From: Pseudorasbora parva
Lineage: Eukaryota > Chordata > Actinopteri > Cypriniformes > Gobionidae
NCBI RefSeq assembly: GCF_024679245.1
Contig: NC_090177.1
Location: 19,989,950 to 20,053,949 of the forward strand
Reading direction: 5' to 3'
DNA: 64,000 nt
The notes beneath the pieces are model-generated. The model was not told the DNA's origin. It worked only from the letters and a program-made list of their open reading frames with translations, and ran no database searches. The position numbers were made by a program, and so were the translations under genes. How positions within the stretch are numbered: position 1 is the stretch's first letter; each line of letters opens with the position of its first letter. Below are positions 1-10,700 of this stretch, piece after piece.

Positions 1-942
1 TAGCAGTGTGAAGAAGTGCCACAGCAGCCGCTGAGCGAACGCCCAGGGTAACGTCATAACATCAGTTTAAACACACTTAAATGTATCTGATATGATAACC
101 AGAGCTGCGTTACCTCATACTAATGACGGGAAAAGCGGAAATGGCGCCCGCGACTGTGTCCCGTCATAATAAAAGTTGCGCCACTCACAAGCTGTTTGTT
201 TGCGTTACAATTCCTCCAGTGGCCTTGCTCAGCTCCCTCAACATTCGGTCCTGTTCTGCTATATACTACAATAATGTTAATAATCACATCCATGAACATG
301 ATTTCTGAGTCCTATCCCGATTATTTTCTACTGGCTGTGAGGTGAAGAGCACATGTCCCAAGATTCTGAGCTCTAACTTGGGATCATCAAACCACACCTT
401 TGTTTTGAATAGGTGCCCTCTAGCTGACGAAAAAAAATTATATGGTGTAGCTTTAATCAATTTAGTTTTTTTTATCTAAAACAATTAAAAATGTAATTTT
501 ATGACATTACTCGTAAACAGAGAAAATGAAAATAACCTGTTAAACATGAAAGTATTATGCAATCATTTAAGACCTTTCTCCTTATAGTACCTTTTTGGCA
601 TAAAGAGTTCTTTAAAATTGACCCAAGAATCCTTTTTTCTAAGTGTGTGTGTCATGTCAGCTATACCTATGTTTTTTTTAATACTGATTTGTAATGCCTG
701 TTTCACACACAGTCCGTTTGCAAGTGCGTATGCTGTGCGTACCCATGTTAACTAGTTAGAGCGGATGCGGCCAGGCAATGCGTTCCAGGAGAGGTGCATC
801 TGCAGCAGTGCAGCGGTCGTTTCCGCACAGAGTCTATTTTTTTTGCTGTGTTGGACGTGCTGAATTAAAGTGACATTGTTTGCATTAATATAAACATGTA
901 TTTTGATGTGAAAATCTAGTAATTTTACCACAGTTATAATCT
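1..942. other. no gene recognised; probable atf7 intron or upstream DNA
   Basis: No coding exon, RNA gene or complete transposon is visible. The first 240 bases are relatively GC-rich and carry a CRE-like string (taacgtcata at 49-58). The stretch at 700-830 looks like decayed repeat DNA. The missing first atf7 coding residues (start codon plus the first cysteine of the zinc finger) were searched for here by eye and not found. Confidence 0.4.
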
Positions 943-1215
943 AATGCTGTTGTCCAAAATATTGATATTTCGATTTGTATTGCACTCTCCTCTCCCCTCC
1001 GACCGACAGCGAGTTGACTTGCACCCGCATATTCTTATTCAGCCCGGTTAACTCATCTATGAGCACTAATACATCAGTGGGTTAACCTCTGAGCACGGCG
1101 AACGTGTGCTCTGCTTGATTTTTCCTCATGACAGCGTGTTTGTGATCAGTCTGAATTTCACGTGGGATTGCACATAATTCTACTAATCACCGCAGGTTTT
1201 GCGCTGACATCTGAA

Positions 1216-1249
<34 letters not shown>

Positions 1250-1581
1250 CGTTATAAAGCCACCTCTGACATACAAGTGCACACATTTGTTTCTTTTTCC
1301 AGCTTATTATTGGTCAAATAGACTCAAAAAAAATCCCAGTGCACAACTGGAAGAGTATTAACATAAACACAGTCATAAACAGTTCAGGAAGAATGAGTAA
1401 CAGGAACAGTGTTTAGGATCCATGCGTGCGTTAGGTCTTAAAGGGACAGCAGTTTTTTGTTATTCAAACTACAAAAAGACAAACGATCACACTGCTCTTG
1501 ACTGATCAACTTGTGAAAATGTAATGGTTTCATCTGTAGGCTATTTAATTTTTTACAAAGAACATTATCCAATGTTGTTTT
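943..1581 (+). mobile_element. hAT-like element, left part only (copy 1)
   Basis: This matches, with many substitutions, the left 600 bases of the complete hAT-like element at 30459-31657. Shared landmarks are the diverged start tgttgtccaaaatat, the block cagcccggttaac, the block gagcacggcgaac, and acaaagaacattatcc near the end. A (CA)n run lies at 1219-1246. Similarity stops abruptly at 1581, where Tc1 sequence begins. The right end of the hAT element is missing, so this is a truncated or interrupted copy. Confidence 0.7.
1219..1246. repeat. (CA)n microsatellite
   Basis: About 14 uninterrupted CA units inside the truncated hAT copy. Confidence 0.9.
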
Positions 1582-2167
1582 AAATTGGCCTCTTGGCTGT
1601 CTCTGATCAGTCTTCTCCTTGTATGAGCTGAAAATTTAGAGGGACGGCCAGGTCTTGGAAGATTTGCAGTGGTCAGGTACTCCTTCCATTTCAATATTAT
1701 CACTTGCACAGTGCTCCTTGGGATGTTTAAAGCTTGGGAAATCTTTTTGTATCCAAATCGGGCTTTAAACTTCTCCACAACAGTATCTCGGACCTGTCTG
1801 GTGTGTTCCTTGTTCTTCATGATGCTCTCTGCGCTTTAAACAGACCACTGAGACTATCACAGTGCAGGTGCATTTATATGGAGACTTGATTACACACAGG
1901 TGGATTCTATTTATCATCATTAGTCATTTAGGTCAACATTGAATCATTCAGAGATCCTCACTGAACTTCTGGAGAGAGTTTGCTGCACTGAAAGTAAAGG
2001 GGGCCGAATAATTTTTCAGTTTTTGATTTGTTAAAAAAGTTTGAAATATTCAATATATTCCGTTCCACTTCATGACTGTGTCCCACTTGTTGTTGATTCT
2101 TCCCAAAAAAGTTTCATATCATTATGTTTTTATGATATGGGGCCGAATATTTTCGCAAGGCACTGTA
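1582..2167 (-). mobile_element. Tc1/mariner element, 5' part with transposase DNA-binding domain
   Basis: On the minus strand an open frame starting at 1820 encodes the paired-like helix-turn-helix half of a Tc1 transposase: TRQVRDTVVEKFKA, then GYKKISQALNIPRSTV, then the GRP-type hook in LPRPGRPSK. The outer terminal repeat ends at 2167 with gcaaggcactgta, typical of fish Tc1 inverted repeats, and an inner copy of the gggccgaata box sits near 2000. The frame runs into hAT-like DNA at 1581, so the whole DDE catalytic domain is missing and the element is dead. Confidence 0.8.
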
Positions 2168-2769
2168 AATCGAAAGAAACGATTAGTGGTCTGTTAATTG
2201 CATGTTCTTTTTCTCGCATTATTAGAATAGCACTAATTGTTACATTTCACAATTGCTACAAAAGAGGAAGTATAGAAAGTCCACTGCAAGGCAAAGCAAT
2301 CTAGCTGCATTTCTTGTTGGTCTGTGTTAATTAGTTTCTTTCTTTGTTTTAGTAAAGCTGTTGTCCTTGTGTTGTCATCATGTGTTGTCCTTGCCATTCA
2401 CTCATTTAAGTTGAGGGAGAAGTAGCTACGAGCCATGCAGTTGTTGTATTGGTGATGCTGGCACATCTAAAAATAAGCTTCTGACACTTGACTGTGTTTC
2501 CACTTTGCGCTGTCATGGCTGAACTGTAACTGTGACATTGAGCCAGAAATAGTCTGAAGAAGACTGTGAAGCCCAGTGAACATGGCTTGAGTCATGAAAT
2601 CCACTCAGAAAGAGGAAAAGCTAATCCTAGAGGCTCCACCTCTATATGAGTGGTTTTGGAAAAGGCCGCAAGGATCCAGTAGTGGAAGCGCTTCTTTAAA
2701 CAACTGTTCATTTCTGCAAACCGTTTTATTTTTAAAAATAATACCTGAACTGAATCACGTTTAATCAGT
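2168..2769. other. no gene recognised
   Basis: AT-rich single-copy-looking DNA. No exon, repeat family or RNA gene could be supported. Confidence 0.4.
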
Positions 2770-3032
2770 GTAGACCAATTCCAACTCTTATGAGCTGGTT
2801 CTTTTTAATGAATGCAACAAAAAAACAACACAAAACGTGTAGTCCAAATTCCTTCAACAAATGACTGTTTTTAGTCATCAAAAGCATGCATTTTAGACAG
2901 TGTAGTCCGAATACTAAGCAAGATATTTTTATTGAATCAAAAACATAACAACTAGTTTAGTCTGATTCCTAAACAAATCACTCCTTTTAAATCAGTTATT
3001 TTTACAGGAACGGAAACATGCGGATCACACAA
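2770..3032. repeat. decayed minisatellite, left part
   Basis: Three or so diverged units of roughly 80-90 bases share the pattern gtgtagtccgattcctaaacaaatgact followed by a run of t and aaaacataa. Examples start near 2770, 2840 and 2903. The same unit reappears at 4970-5260, beyond a MITE insertion. Confidence 0.55.
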
Positions 3033-3435
3033 GCTGTGTCTCATGTCAATTTCGAAGGCTCCGTCCTCCGGAGGACACGTCCTGTGAAGGATGCAGTATA
3101 TGGAGTGTCCTCAATCAGAATTAAATGAAGTATCAGGAAGTATCACGTTGCTATGATTACAAGTTCAGCCTTGTTGCGCTATCACGCCAGTTATATGAAT
3201 GAAATTAATGACTATGAAATGTTTCTTGCCTTGAAAGCAATGTATTGTTCTAAACATTTAAAAAGCACAAAACACTTGTAATCATGTTTACAACAACTTT
3301 TGTTTGAGGTTATACAGCTTAAAAACTAAAGCTTGAAACTACTTACATTTAAACACCACATCTACGCTTGCATGTATATCTGGCGGTGGTGCCATTTTTT
3401 CAAATAATATTAAAAAAAAATATGATGGTTGTTAA

Positions 3436-4756
3436 AGGGGGGGTGAAACAATCAGTTTCAGTCAATCTCATGTCAATCTTGAGTACCTATAGAGTAGTAT
3501 TGCATCTACTTTAGATTCATATCTTCAAAAAGTCTTTAGTTTTATTATATTTATAAAAGAAATATAGGCTGTACTGAGTCTTTCCGAAAAAAACGAGCGC
3601 CTGGAGGCGTATCGTGTGGGCGGAGCTAAAGAATGAAGAGCCCGGACAAAGCGGTGACGTCCTCAAGCTTGGAGAAGAAAACGCTACCCTGAATAAAACA
3701 TGGCATCAGATTCAACTAATACATATATGATCCAGAATCAGATTCGGAGGCTGAAATAAATTGAACAGGACAAGCAACAACAGCAGGACGTCGGTCTCTG
3801 TGGTATGTACTGTATTTAGTGGCCTGTCAACATTTGTGTGGGTTTACTCGTGGTGTATGAGGACATGATTCGGTTTATGGACTATTGTATTCGACTAAAC
3901 ATTAACAGTAGCAAGCAAAACGGTTTTGCACGTCAGACTAGTGTAACGTTATACATAGAACAACAATGGAGTAACGTTAGCGCATTTGAATGAAGAAGCA
4001 CGCTTTGCGAGAACGTTAGGTTTATGCTTGGGTGGTTTTACAATAAACAAACTGACACCTATAGCTGTCAGCTAAACAAATGTATTTAAATACACACCAT
4101 AGATCGCATGCTCCATTGATAAATTAACTAACGTTATATACACGATCGTGTTGTTTACTGATGTTTACTTACGCGACGATAGCCAACAACACAGACATTT
4201 GAAGCAGTTTTACTCACCGCCTGCTTCCAAAGCAGGACCGTGAACCTTTATCGTTGGGACCGCTCCCTCAAAAACACACTTCTTTGGTTACTGTTGATTT
4301 CGTGAAGTCCTGTGACAGCAGTGACTGTGGAGATCCACTTTTGCGACACGACTGAAGGTTGATGTTATGAAGCTTCCTGTCATTTCTGCCCATAGGAATA
4401 AAGTGGAGCGCGGTGCGACAGAAGTGTTCACGGACGAGTGGATCTGCACCTTGAGAGCAGTGTTTATGGGCGTGCATTTCCTCTCTCACTCTAGTCGCGC
4501 GCGCGTGCACCCTCCCGGGAGAAGAGCCCGTACGGCCCAAACAAGGACATTCCGCTTTGTCGAAGTCAAGCCGACCCATACTCAAAAAAAACTCTCCGAA
4601 ACTTGTGAGAAACCGAAAGGAGTATTTTTGACACAGAAATACTCCATCAAACGTCCAACATTAGTTTTTGAAACTTTGTCTATGTTTAGGATGGGAATCC
4701 AAGTCTTTAACAGTGTAAAAAGCTCAGTATGCATTAAACAGCATTTCACCCCCCCT
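3436..4756 (+). mobile_element. Kolobok-like non-autonomous element, copy 1
   Basis: It starts with agggggggtgaaa and ends with tttcaccccccct, and is flanked on both sides by TTAA (3432-3435 and 4757-4760), the target site of Kolobok and piggyBac elements. Copy 2 at 5560-6992 has the same ends in inverted orientation plus a THAP ORF. TTAA sites plus a THAP domain fit the Kolobok superfamily better than piggyBac. No transposase is present. It sits inside the MITE at 3033-4953, so it is the younger insertion. Confidence 0.7.
3700..3804 (+). pseudogene. decayed opening exon of a P2RX7-C-like transposon protein
   Basis: Reads MASDS..., then drifts out of frame relative to the intact counterpart on the minus strand at 6594-6704. 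Alignable pieces include the codons for Pro-Glu-Ser-Asp-like and Gln-rich stretches (gaacaggacaagcaacaacagcaggacgt region). A GTATGT-type donor follows near 3800. Small indels destroy the frame. Confidence 0.5.
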
Positions 4757-4969
4757 TTAATGGCGACACAAAGAATTGTAAGTTTTTGCAGCAGCAAAGA
4801 GGATGCACACTCCGAATTCCTGTAAAAGAAGGGTGCATTCAGAGGTCGCATTCGAGTGTCCTACTCACTTTTTTGAAATGAGACAGCCTTATGACACATG
4901 CAGCCTTCGAATGTGAACACCGGAGGACGCAGCCTTCTGAAATGAGACACAGCTACAGTGTCAAACAGT

Positions 4970-5260
4970 GTAGATTGATTATTGTATAAATGACTCTTTT
5001 GAATCGATTATTTTTTGTGAAACAAGATTAGAGATCAGAGTACAGTTTTTGCAGATTACATTATGTCAGCAAATAACTATTTTCAGTCAAAAACATAACA
5101 TGTATAGTGTAGTCAGTTTCCTGAACAAATGACTTTTTTTGACCTGGTTCTTTTTTTTATTGTCAAACATACAAAAACTCATACAAAGTATGATTCCCAA
5201 ATGAAAGATTTGTATGAGCTGATACTTTTTAGTAAATAAAAAAGATTCAGGTTACATTTG
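4970..5260. repeat. decayed minisatellite, right part
   Basis: Diverged copies of the unit seen at 2770-3032 (for example gtgtagtcagtttcctgaac followed by aaatgactttttt near 5107-5140). The MITE at 3033-4953 seems to have been inserted into one array. Confidence 0.5.
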
Positions 5261-5555
5261 ACTGTGTAAAATCATATGCTGTACTTACTCCTGTTGTTCA
5301 TATATTATTAATACTGATAATTTAATATGTAGTAGACAATATGAAAACATGCTGCTTCTATAAAAACTAAGAAAAGTTATCTAATTCTTTTTCAAGAATT
5401 GTTTTAAATTTAGAACCAGAATTTTTACATTTCTTTAGATCATTAGATTCCTATTCCTACTTAGCACACCTATTTCATTGCTATCTGTTAGATCATAGCA
5501 TTTTAATTCATTATATTCCAAAAAAAGCATCTTTAATACTTGTGAAAATGGTTTC
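5261..5555. other. no gene recognised
   Basis: AT-rich spacer with no supportable feature. Confidence 0.4.
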
Positions 5556-5560
5556 TTAAA

Positions 5561-5583
5561 GGGGGGGGGGGGGGGGGGGGGGG
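5561..5583. repeat. poly-G run at transposon end
   Basis: Twenty-three consecutive G, an expansion of the G7 found at the other ends of this family. Confidence 0.9.
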
Positions 5584-5808
5584 CGTTTGATGGGAGTATT
5601 TCTTTGTCAAAAATACTACTTCCGGTTAGTCATACGTTTCGGCAAGTTTTTTGCGATCATGCGTCCCCTTTGACGTTAATGGGGGCGGAATTTCCTTGTA
5701 TGGGCCTTACGGACAATTCTACCGGAAGAGCGTGAGATAGAGAGGGAGAGAGTGAAAGTGACAGGCTACGCCCATCAAAGCGCTGGCTCGTAGGCTGCTG
5801 CTGCACAG

Positions 5809-6102
5809 GTGATGTGCACAATTAATAATGACATCAAAAAGTGCGTTTTTGGTTGCCAGACCAAGACAGTCCTGCACAGATTCCCCAAAAACCCCGCGGT
5901 AAGGCAACAGTGGATGGAATTTGCTTTTCCGGATCAGCAACTGAGTTGCGCGAATGTTTATATCTGTTCGCTGCATTTCGGTGCCGACTGTTTCATAAAC
6001 AAGGCCCAGCTTGACGCCGGATTTTCCAATCGCCTAATGCTGAATGATGGAGCAGTCCCAACGATAAAGGTCCCAACGTTAGAACCGCGGGCGATGAGTT
6101 AG
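5809..6102 (+). CDS. THAP-domain protein encoded by a transposon
   Basis: A 97-residue ORF, nearly all of it one THAP zinc-binding DNA-binding domain. The C2CH ligands are all present: Cys12, Cys16 (CVFGC), Cys53 and His56 (CSLHF). So are the invariant Pro26 (HRFP), Trp35 (QQWMEF) and the closing AVPTI at 82-86. THAP domains bind DNA and occur in P, Kolobok and ISL2EU transposases as well as host THAP factors. The setting, inside an element flanked by TTAA with G-rich inverted ends, makes a transposon origin far likelier than a host gene. The ORF stops after the domain; a transposase body, if once spliced on, has been deleted. The start chosen is the first Met, with a second Met next to it. 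Confidence 0.7.
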   Translation: MMCTINNDIKKCVFGCQTKTVLHRFPKNPAVRQQWMEFAFPDQQLSCANVYICSLHFGADCFINKAQLDAGFSNRLMLNDGAVPTIKVPTLEPRAMS

Positions 6103-6593
6103 ACTGCTTCAAATGTCTGTGTTTTTGCCTATGCTCATCAAGTAGCCCAAACATGATCACGTATAGTTACTATACATATTACTATATATAGAAATTGATC
6201 AATGGAGCATGCGATGTGTAGTGCGTGTACATTTGTTTAGCTGGCCACTATATGTGTAACTTTATGTTTGTGTATTGTAAAAGCACTCCAAACAACAATA
6301 CACAAAGAGTGGGGAAATATGTTGAACTAAATAAGCGCGCTTCTTCATTCAAATGCGCTACTATTCCGTGTCTTTCTATGTAAACACTAACTTAGCCTGC
6401 CGTGCAAAACCAGTCCGCTTAATAACGTTACAATTGTCTACACAAACCACGCGTAAACACACAAACACACGTGCACAACTGCACTTCCCACATGTACACC
6501 TTCAAAGACAAAAATACGACGATATAATTCAAGTATAAATATGTAAATAACACAAGCCGCTAAGCATATTATATAGTTAGTGTATAACTTGTA

Positions 6594-6704
6594 CCACATA
6601 GAGACGTCCTGCTCTAGTCGTTTTTGCTGCTGCTCCTGTTCAACTGCAGCCTCTGGGTCTGATTCCGGATCATAGATGTATGGCTGTATCTGATTAAAAG
6701 CCAT
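6594..6704 (-). pseudogene. opening exon of a P2RX7-C-terminal-like transposon protein
   Basis: On the minus strand from 6704 the frame reads MAFNQIQPYIYDPESDPEAA, then a Glu/Gln-rich run, then RLEQDVSMW before a GT donor (gtacaag) at about 6595. The opening IQPYxYxPE motif followed by a Trp at the splice point resembles, from memory, the many fish proteins annotated as P2X7-like that carry only the cytoplasmic ballast-type domain. The downstream cysteine-rich exons are not present, so this is a leading-exon remnant. It faces the THAP ORF. A database search is needed to confirm the family. Confidence 0.5.
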
Positions 6705-6992
6705 ATTTTTATTTTGAATAAAGTTTTTTTCCCGCTGTTAGGGATGACACAGCTTTACGACGCACTCGACTCAACACAATAGCAGCAGCGTGCACACGTC
6801 ATTATTTAGCTCCGCTCACACGATACGCCCCCACCCGCTCGGCTTTTTTCGGAAAGACTCGGAACAGCGCATCTTTCTTATATAATTATTAAAAAAATAA
6901 AGACTTTTCGGAGATATGCAGGATGCAATGCTACTCTATAGGTACTCAAGATTGACATGACTCTGACTGAAACTGAGTGTTTCACCCCCCCT

Positions 6993-7659
6993 TTAAATAT
7001 TCACTAGCTGTGAAGCGCATGGTTTTAACACCATAACAGCTGTTTTGTTTCAAAGGTAAATATAAAAGCACATTGGAGAATGCATGATTGCTGGTCATAA
7101 ATGTTCATTGAATACATCTGTGTAGTTTTCTCAGCCCATGAGGTGTTGTGTCCATCATGCATAACATCATGGCTTAGGCACAACTCCACCTTAGCATCAG
7201 CACTTTCGTCATTTGCACAATTTATTTTTGTACTGTTCGGAAATACATTTTTATTGTGTGGCAAATGTGGAAGTTCAATACTTACTGTGTAATGCTTTAG
7301 CTGCACTTCTGAAAGGAAGCTTAAAGAAATGTAAGCGTCGTAGGTCTGGAGGCTATGTAGGGTACAAAGGTCAGCTGTGAAACAGAAATCCACTTCTACT
7401 GTAAGTCTTTGACACTGACACTGTATAGTTACATCCAATACCTCAGAGACGGTGAGTAGGGCACGGGTTTGGTGAAAAACGATCATTATGAAGTCCTCTC
7501 TGGCCTACATTATCTGTTTCGAAAGACAGATCTTGTCAATGCCACTCCCTCTTCTTCCTTTGGAAATGTGTCTCTGCCCTAAGGCCATGAAATGCTCCTC
7601 TCTCTTTTCCTGACCAGATTTGTCCCGTAATCCATCTGTTCATCTGTGTCCCTCTGTAG
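6993..7659. other. atf7 intron sequence, nothing further recognised
   Basis: Ordinary unique-looking DNA leading to a pyrimidine-rich acceptor (cctctgtag, ending at 7659). Confidence 0.5.
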
Positions 7660-7756
7660 AGGTTTACTAATGAGGACCACCTGGCTGTCCACAAACACAA
7701 ACATGAAATGACGCTGAAGTTTGGACCCGCCAGAACGGACTCGGTCATCATTGCAG
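7660..7756 (+). CDS. atf7: atf7 exon: second half of zinc finger
   Basis: Acceptor ...ctctgtag, donor g|gtactt. Encodes RFTNEDHLAVHKHKH (both zinc-binding histidines), then EMTLKFGPARTDSVIIA, the kinase-docking segment. The two finger cysteines are in the preceding, unseen exon. Length 97, so one base carries over to the Asp codon of the next exon. Confidence 0.95.
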
Positions 7757-10700
7757 GTACTTTGCACCCGGACAATATGATAGTATGATATAAAACACAC
7801 TTAAAATTATTTTATATAATTAAATGAAGTATAATGAATCAAATTGCAATATGAACTAGGGTCTATGAATAAAAAAAGTTAAAAAAGAATGGTTTTAAAT
7901 TTGAAGTCTGCATGTCTCTGTCTGAATGAGCGACCTTTCGTCTACTACTATACATACTGAAGCATGAGTGATGCTCGTGGTGTTTACAGCGTCTACCGTC
8001 TCAATATATGAGGACATGAACACAGGAACTGCTCTGTTAACTTCAAGTTCATTTCATCATTACGTTTGGTAAAACTATTGTCATATCATGTACACACAGA
8101 AACTCAATGGTCTTCACGACGACCCGTCAAAATACAAGTTTGGTTTAACTTGAAGAAATTATAAATATATTACTATTGCACAGTAGAGTAAACTTTTTCA
8201 TGTGATGATAATAATATTATTTATAATAATAATACAATGTATTAAAACACACAGAAACTCAAAGGTCTTCTTTACAACCCACCAAAATAAAAGTTCAGCC
8301 TAACTTTTCATAATAAAATGATGGACGAAATGTATTAATTGGTGTTAGAATTGTACTATTGCACAGTACAACGTACTTCTTAAAGTAGTAACAATAATGA
8401 TAATAGTAATACAGTTTATTAAAACTTTATTTTTATTAGATATATAGTAAGATTTCATACAATTTAAACTGTAAACTTGCCAAAACTAAAGAGGAATTAT
8501 ACATTTTCATTTGATTACATTTTAAAAGATTAACTAAATGGTTAGTTTTATAACTAGATTTGCGTGCCACCATTTATTGAAGTATATTTGTATTTGACCA
8601 TATCATGTTTGTTTATTCTGTGTACTCCTGACAGTAAAATAAGCCACAATAAACCTAATAAATCTAAAGTTTAAGTATGAAAAGAAAAAAAAGTGTATAA
8701 AGAATATGCCTGTACAGTGAAACTGACAGAATCTCATTATAACGTACGCTGATACATTATGCATGATTATATTTAAAAAAAAATGTTGATAGTGATTTAT
8801 TAATTTGTCTTTGTAGGTTCATGTTCCTACCATCCATCCCCATATTTACACCCATGTTTTTGTGTGTTGCTACTTTAGTGGGAAATAGTATCCAGGAATG
8901 CTGGTTTCAGTGGCACTGACAAAATAAATAGTATTTAATGATGCAATTTGATTACTTTATAGCTATGGAGTAAAGCTAAGTCCCCTTAAGCTAGTAATTT
9001 TAAGTGGGGGAGGAATTCACAATGTTTTTTTTTTGTTTTTTTTTTGTCATGTTAAACCTTTGGGAAAAACACAAATGTAATAACACCCTTGAACTCTCCC
9101 AGATTTATCATATTAAATCGTAAGCAGATTTGGTGTACTGCCATTTTTCTGCACAGCAGAGTGTATATTGTTCTTGAGGCCATCTTGCATAAGGAAACAA
9201 TGAGATCTCTCGGTTTCTCACTCTATATCCCAGACCAGACGCCGACTCCCACTCGTTTCCTGAAAAACTGTGAAGAGGTGGGCCTTTTCAACGAGCTGGC
9301 CAGCTCGTTCGAGCAGGAGTTCCCTAAAGGCCATGAAGATGAGGACAAGAAGGCCAAGAACCCGGTAAGCTGCGGGACTGGGTGGAGGGACTCAGTCATA
9401 CAGTTAGACGTGCTCCAAACATGAGGAGCTCTGGCTGCCTGCTGCCAAAACTCAGATTTATGGACTGTGGAGTTCCCTATCAGTTCTCATGTGTAACACC
9501 GTCTCGTCTAGCCCTCTGTCTGTCTGTCTGTCACATTCTTCATCTCTCTTTCTTTTTTCCACGTAGTTGCCCGCTCCTAATTCTGGAGCACTAGACATGA
9601 GCTTGCAGACGCCTTCAGACGTTAAGGTGAAGGAGGAGGACCCCGTGGAGGTGGACTCCTCTCCGCCTGGCAGCCCTGACTCCTTCTCCAGCATGTCGGA
9701 TAGCAGCAGAGAGCCCATAGGCAGAGGACAGGTACATGCTTTATGCAAACCAAGCTGTGCTAGAGCAGATATAGCAAAGCCCAAAAGTTCAGATTTAAGC
9801 ATGGTGGTCTGAGAATACATAGTATATATAAAAAAAGAAAAAAAATAGAAGTAGTTAATAGTAATGTATGCTAGCACAGATTTGGCATTCAAGTGGCAGC
9901 TGAGTTGTAGGAACCATAATTATAAATTTTCACTAGGGATGTCACAATTCTCAATATAATATTGAACCGTTCGGTACGTTCAATACATGCTTGTGAATTG
10001 CATTTCTGCTTGTGAATTTTTTTCTTCGGGTTTTGCATTCAATTAAATATTTCTATTTCTCTTTGTTTGAAATATTTCTCTCAGTTCATTTTGCCTCTTT
10101 TTGAGTGTGCCTGTGAGTCTACGCGCTGATAAAGTTAGGGGGTGTTTAGCCGCGTTTTAAAGCCTTGCCGGTTAAGCATTTAATTCACATTTTACATGCA
10201 CTTAGCGTGTGCGCCTGTCAAACACACGTGATTACGGGACTAAGTAGTCGTACTATTCTAATACTGTCAAATACACACACAGTCGTTTATGTCGAAAGTG
10301 AAAGTTAAATCGGATGTGTCTGTATATGAGATGCGAGCAGGTCTTAGCAGCGCAGCCAAATGATTGTGAACACTTGTCCTTAAAGGGACAGTTCACCTCT
10401 AAAATTATGTTAATTAAACAACTAAAAAAAAGAGAGAAATCACTCACTGCTCTTAAATAAAGTATATGTTGTGCATCCATGGAACACCAGTCGGATGTTG
10501 CGTTGGAACGTTTTCAGCTAGGTCAAAGAATAGGTTGAAAGTCAATATTTTGTCAAAATTGGGTTTCTTTTCATTCAATTATTATTCAATAACATCTTAT
10601 CAAAATATCTTGGCAAAATTCACTTGTTTAGTGCAGAAAAAAGCAATTCATAGCGGCAAGCTGAAAAGACTGCGTCTTTCTCTAATGTTTTCACACGTCC

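Larger units (their letters stand above)
3033..4953. mobile_element. palindromic MITE interrupted by a Kolobok-like element
   Basis: The left end gctgtgtctcatgtca followed by gaaggctccgtcctccgg is mirrored at the right end by ccggaggacgcagcc followed by tgaaatgagacacagc, giving terminal inverted repeats of about 40 bases. Some 390 bases from the left end the element is split by the 1.3-kb insertion at 3436-4756. Superfamily not assigned. Confidence 0.65.
5560..6992 (-). mobile_element. Kolobok-like element, copy 2, with THAP and P2RX7-C-like exons
   Basis: Flanked by TTAA at 5556-5559 and 6993-6996. The right end reads ...tttcaccccccct, the inverse of copy 1's start. The left end is an expanded run of G (5561-5583) joined directly to cgtttgatgggagta, which in copy 1 lies about 90 bases further in, so this end has lost most of its terminal repeat. 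It carries a complete THAP-domain ORF on + and the first exon of a second protein on -, facing each other, with no transposase core between them. Confidence 0.72.

Noticed and set aside
123..308. 61-residue ORF near the left edge
   Set aside because: No recognisable domain, no splice context, and composition typical of chance frames in GC-richer DNA.
4367..4851. Overlapping ORFs of 152, 105 and 89 residues on both strands
   Set aside because: They lie inside and across the end of the Kolobok-like element, run through its terminal repeat and have no domain. Chance frames.
5809..6102. THAP ORF as a host THAP gene
   Set aside because: It sits within a TTAA-flanked element with inverted ends and consists of the domain only; a transposon origin explains it better.
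7025..7486. 153-residue minus-strand ORF
   Set aside because: Directly upstream of an atf7 exon, with no domain or codon pattern suggesting a real protein.
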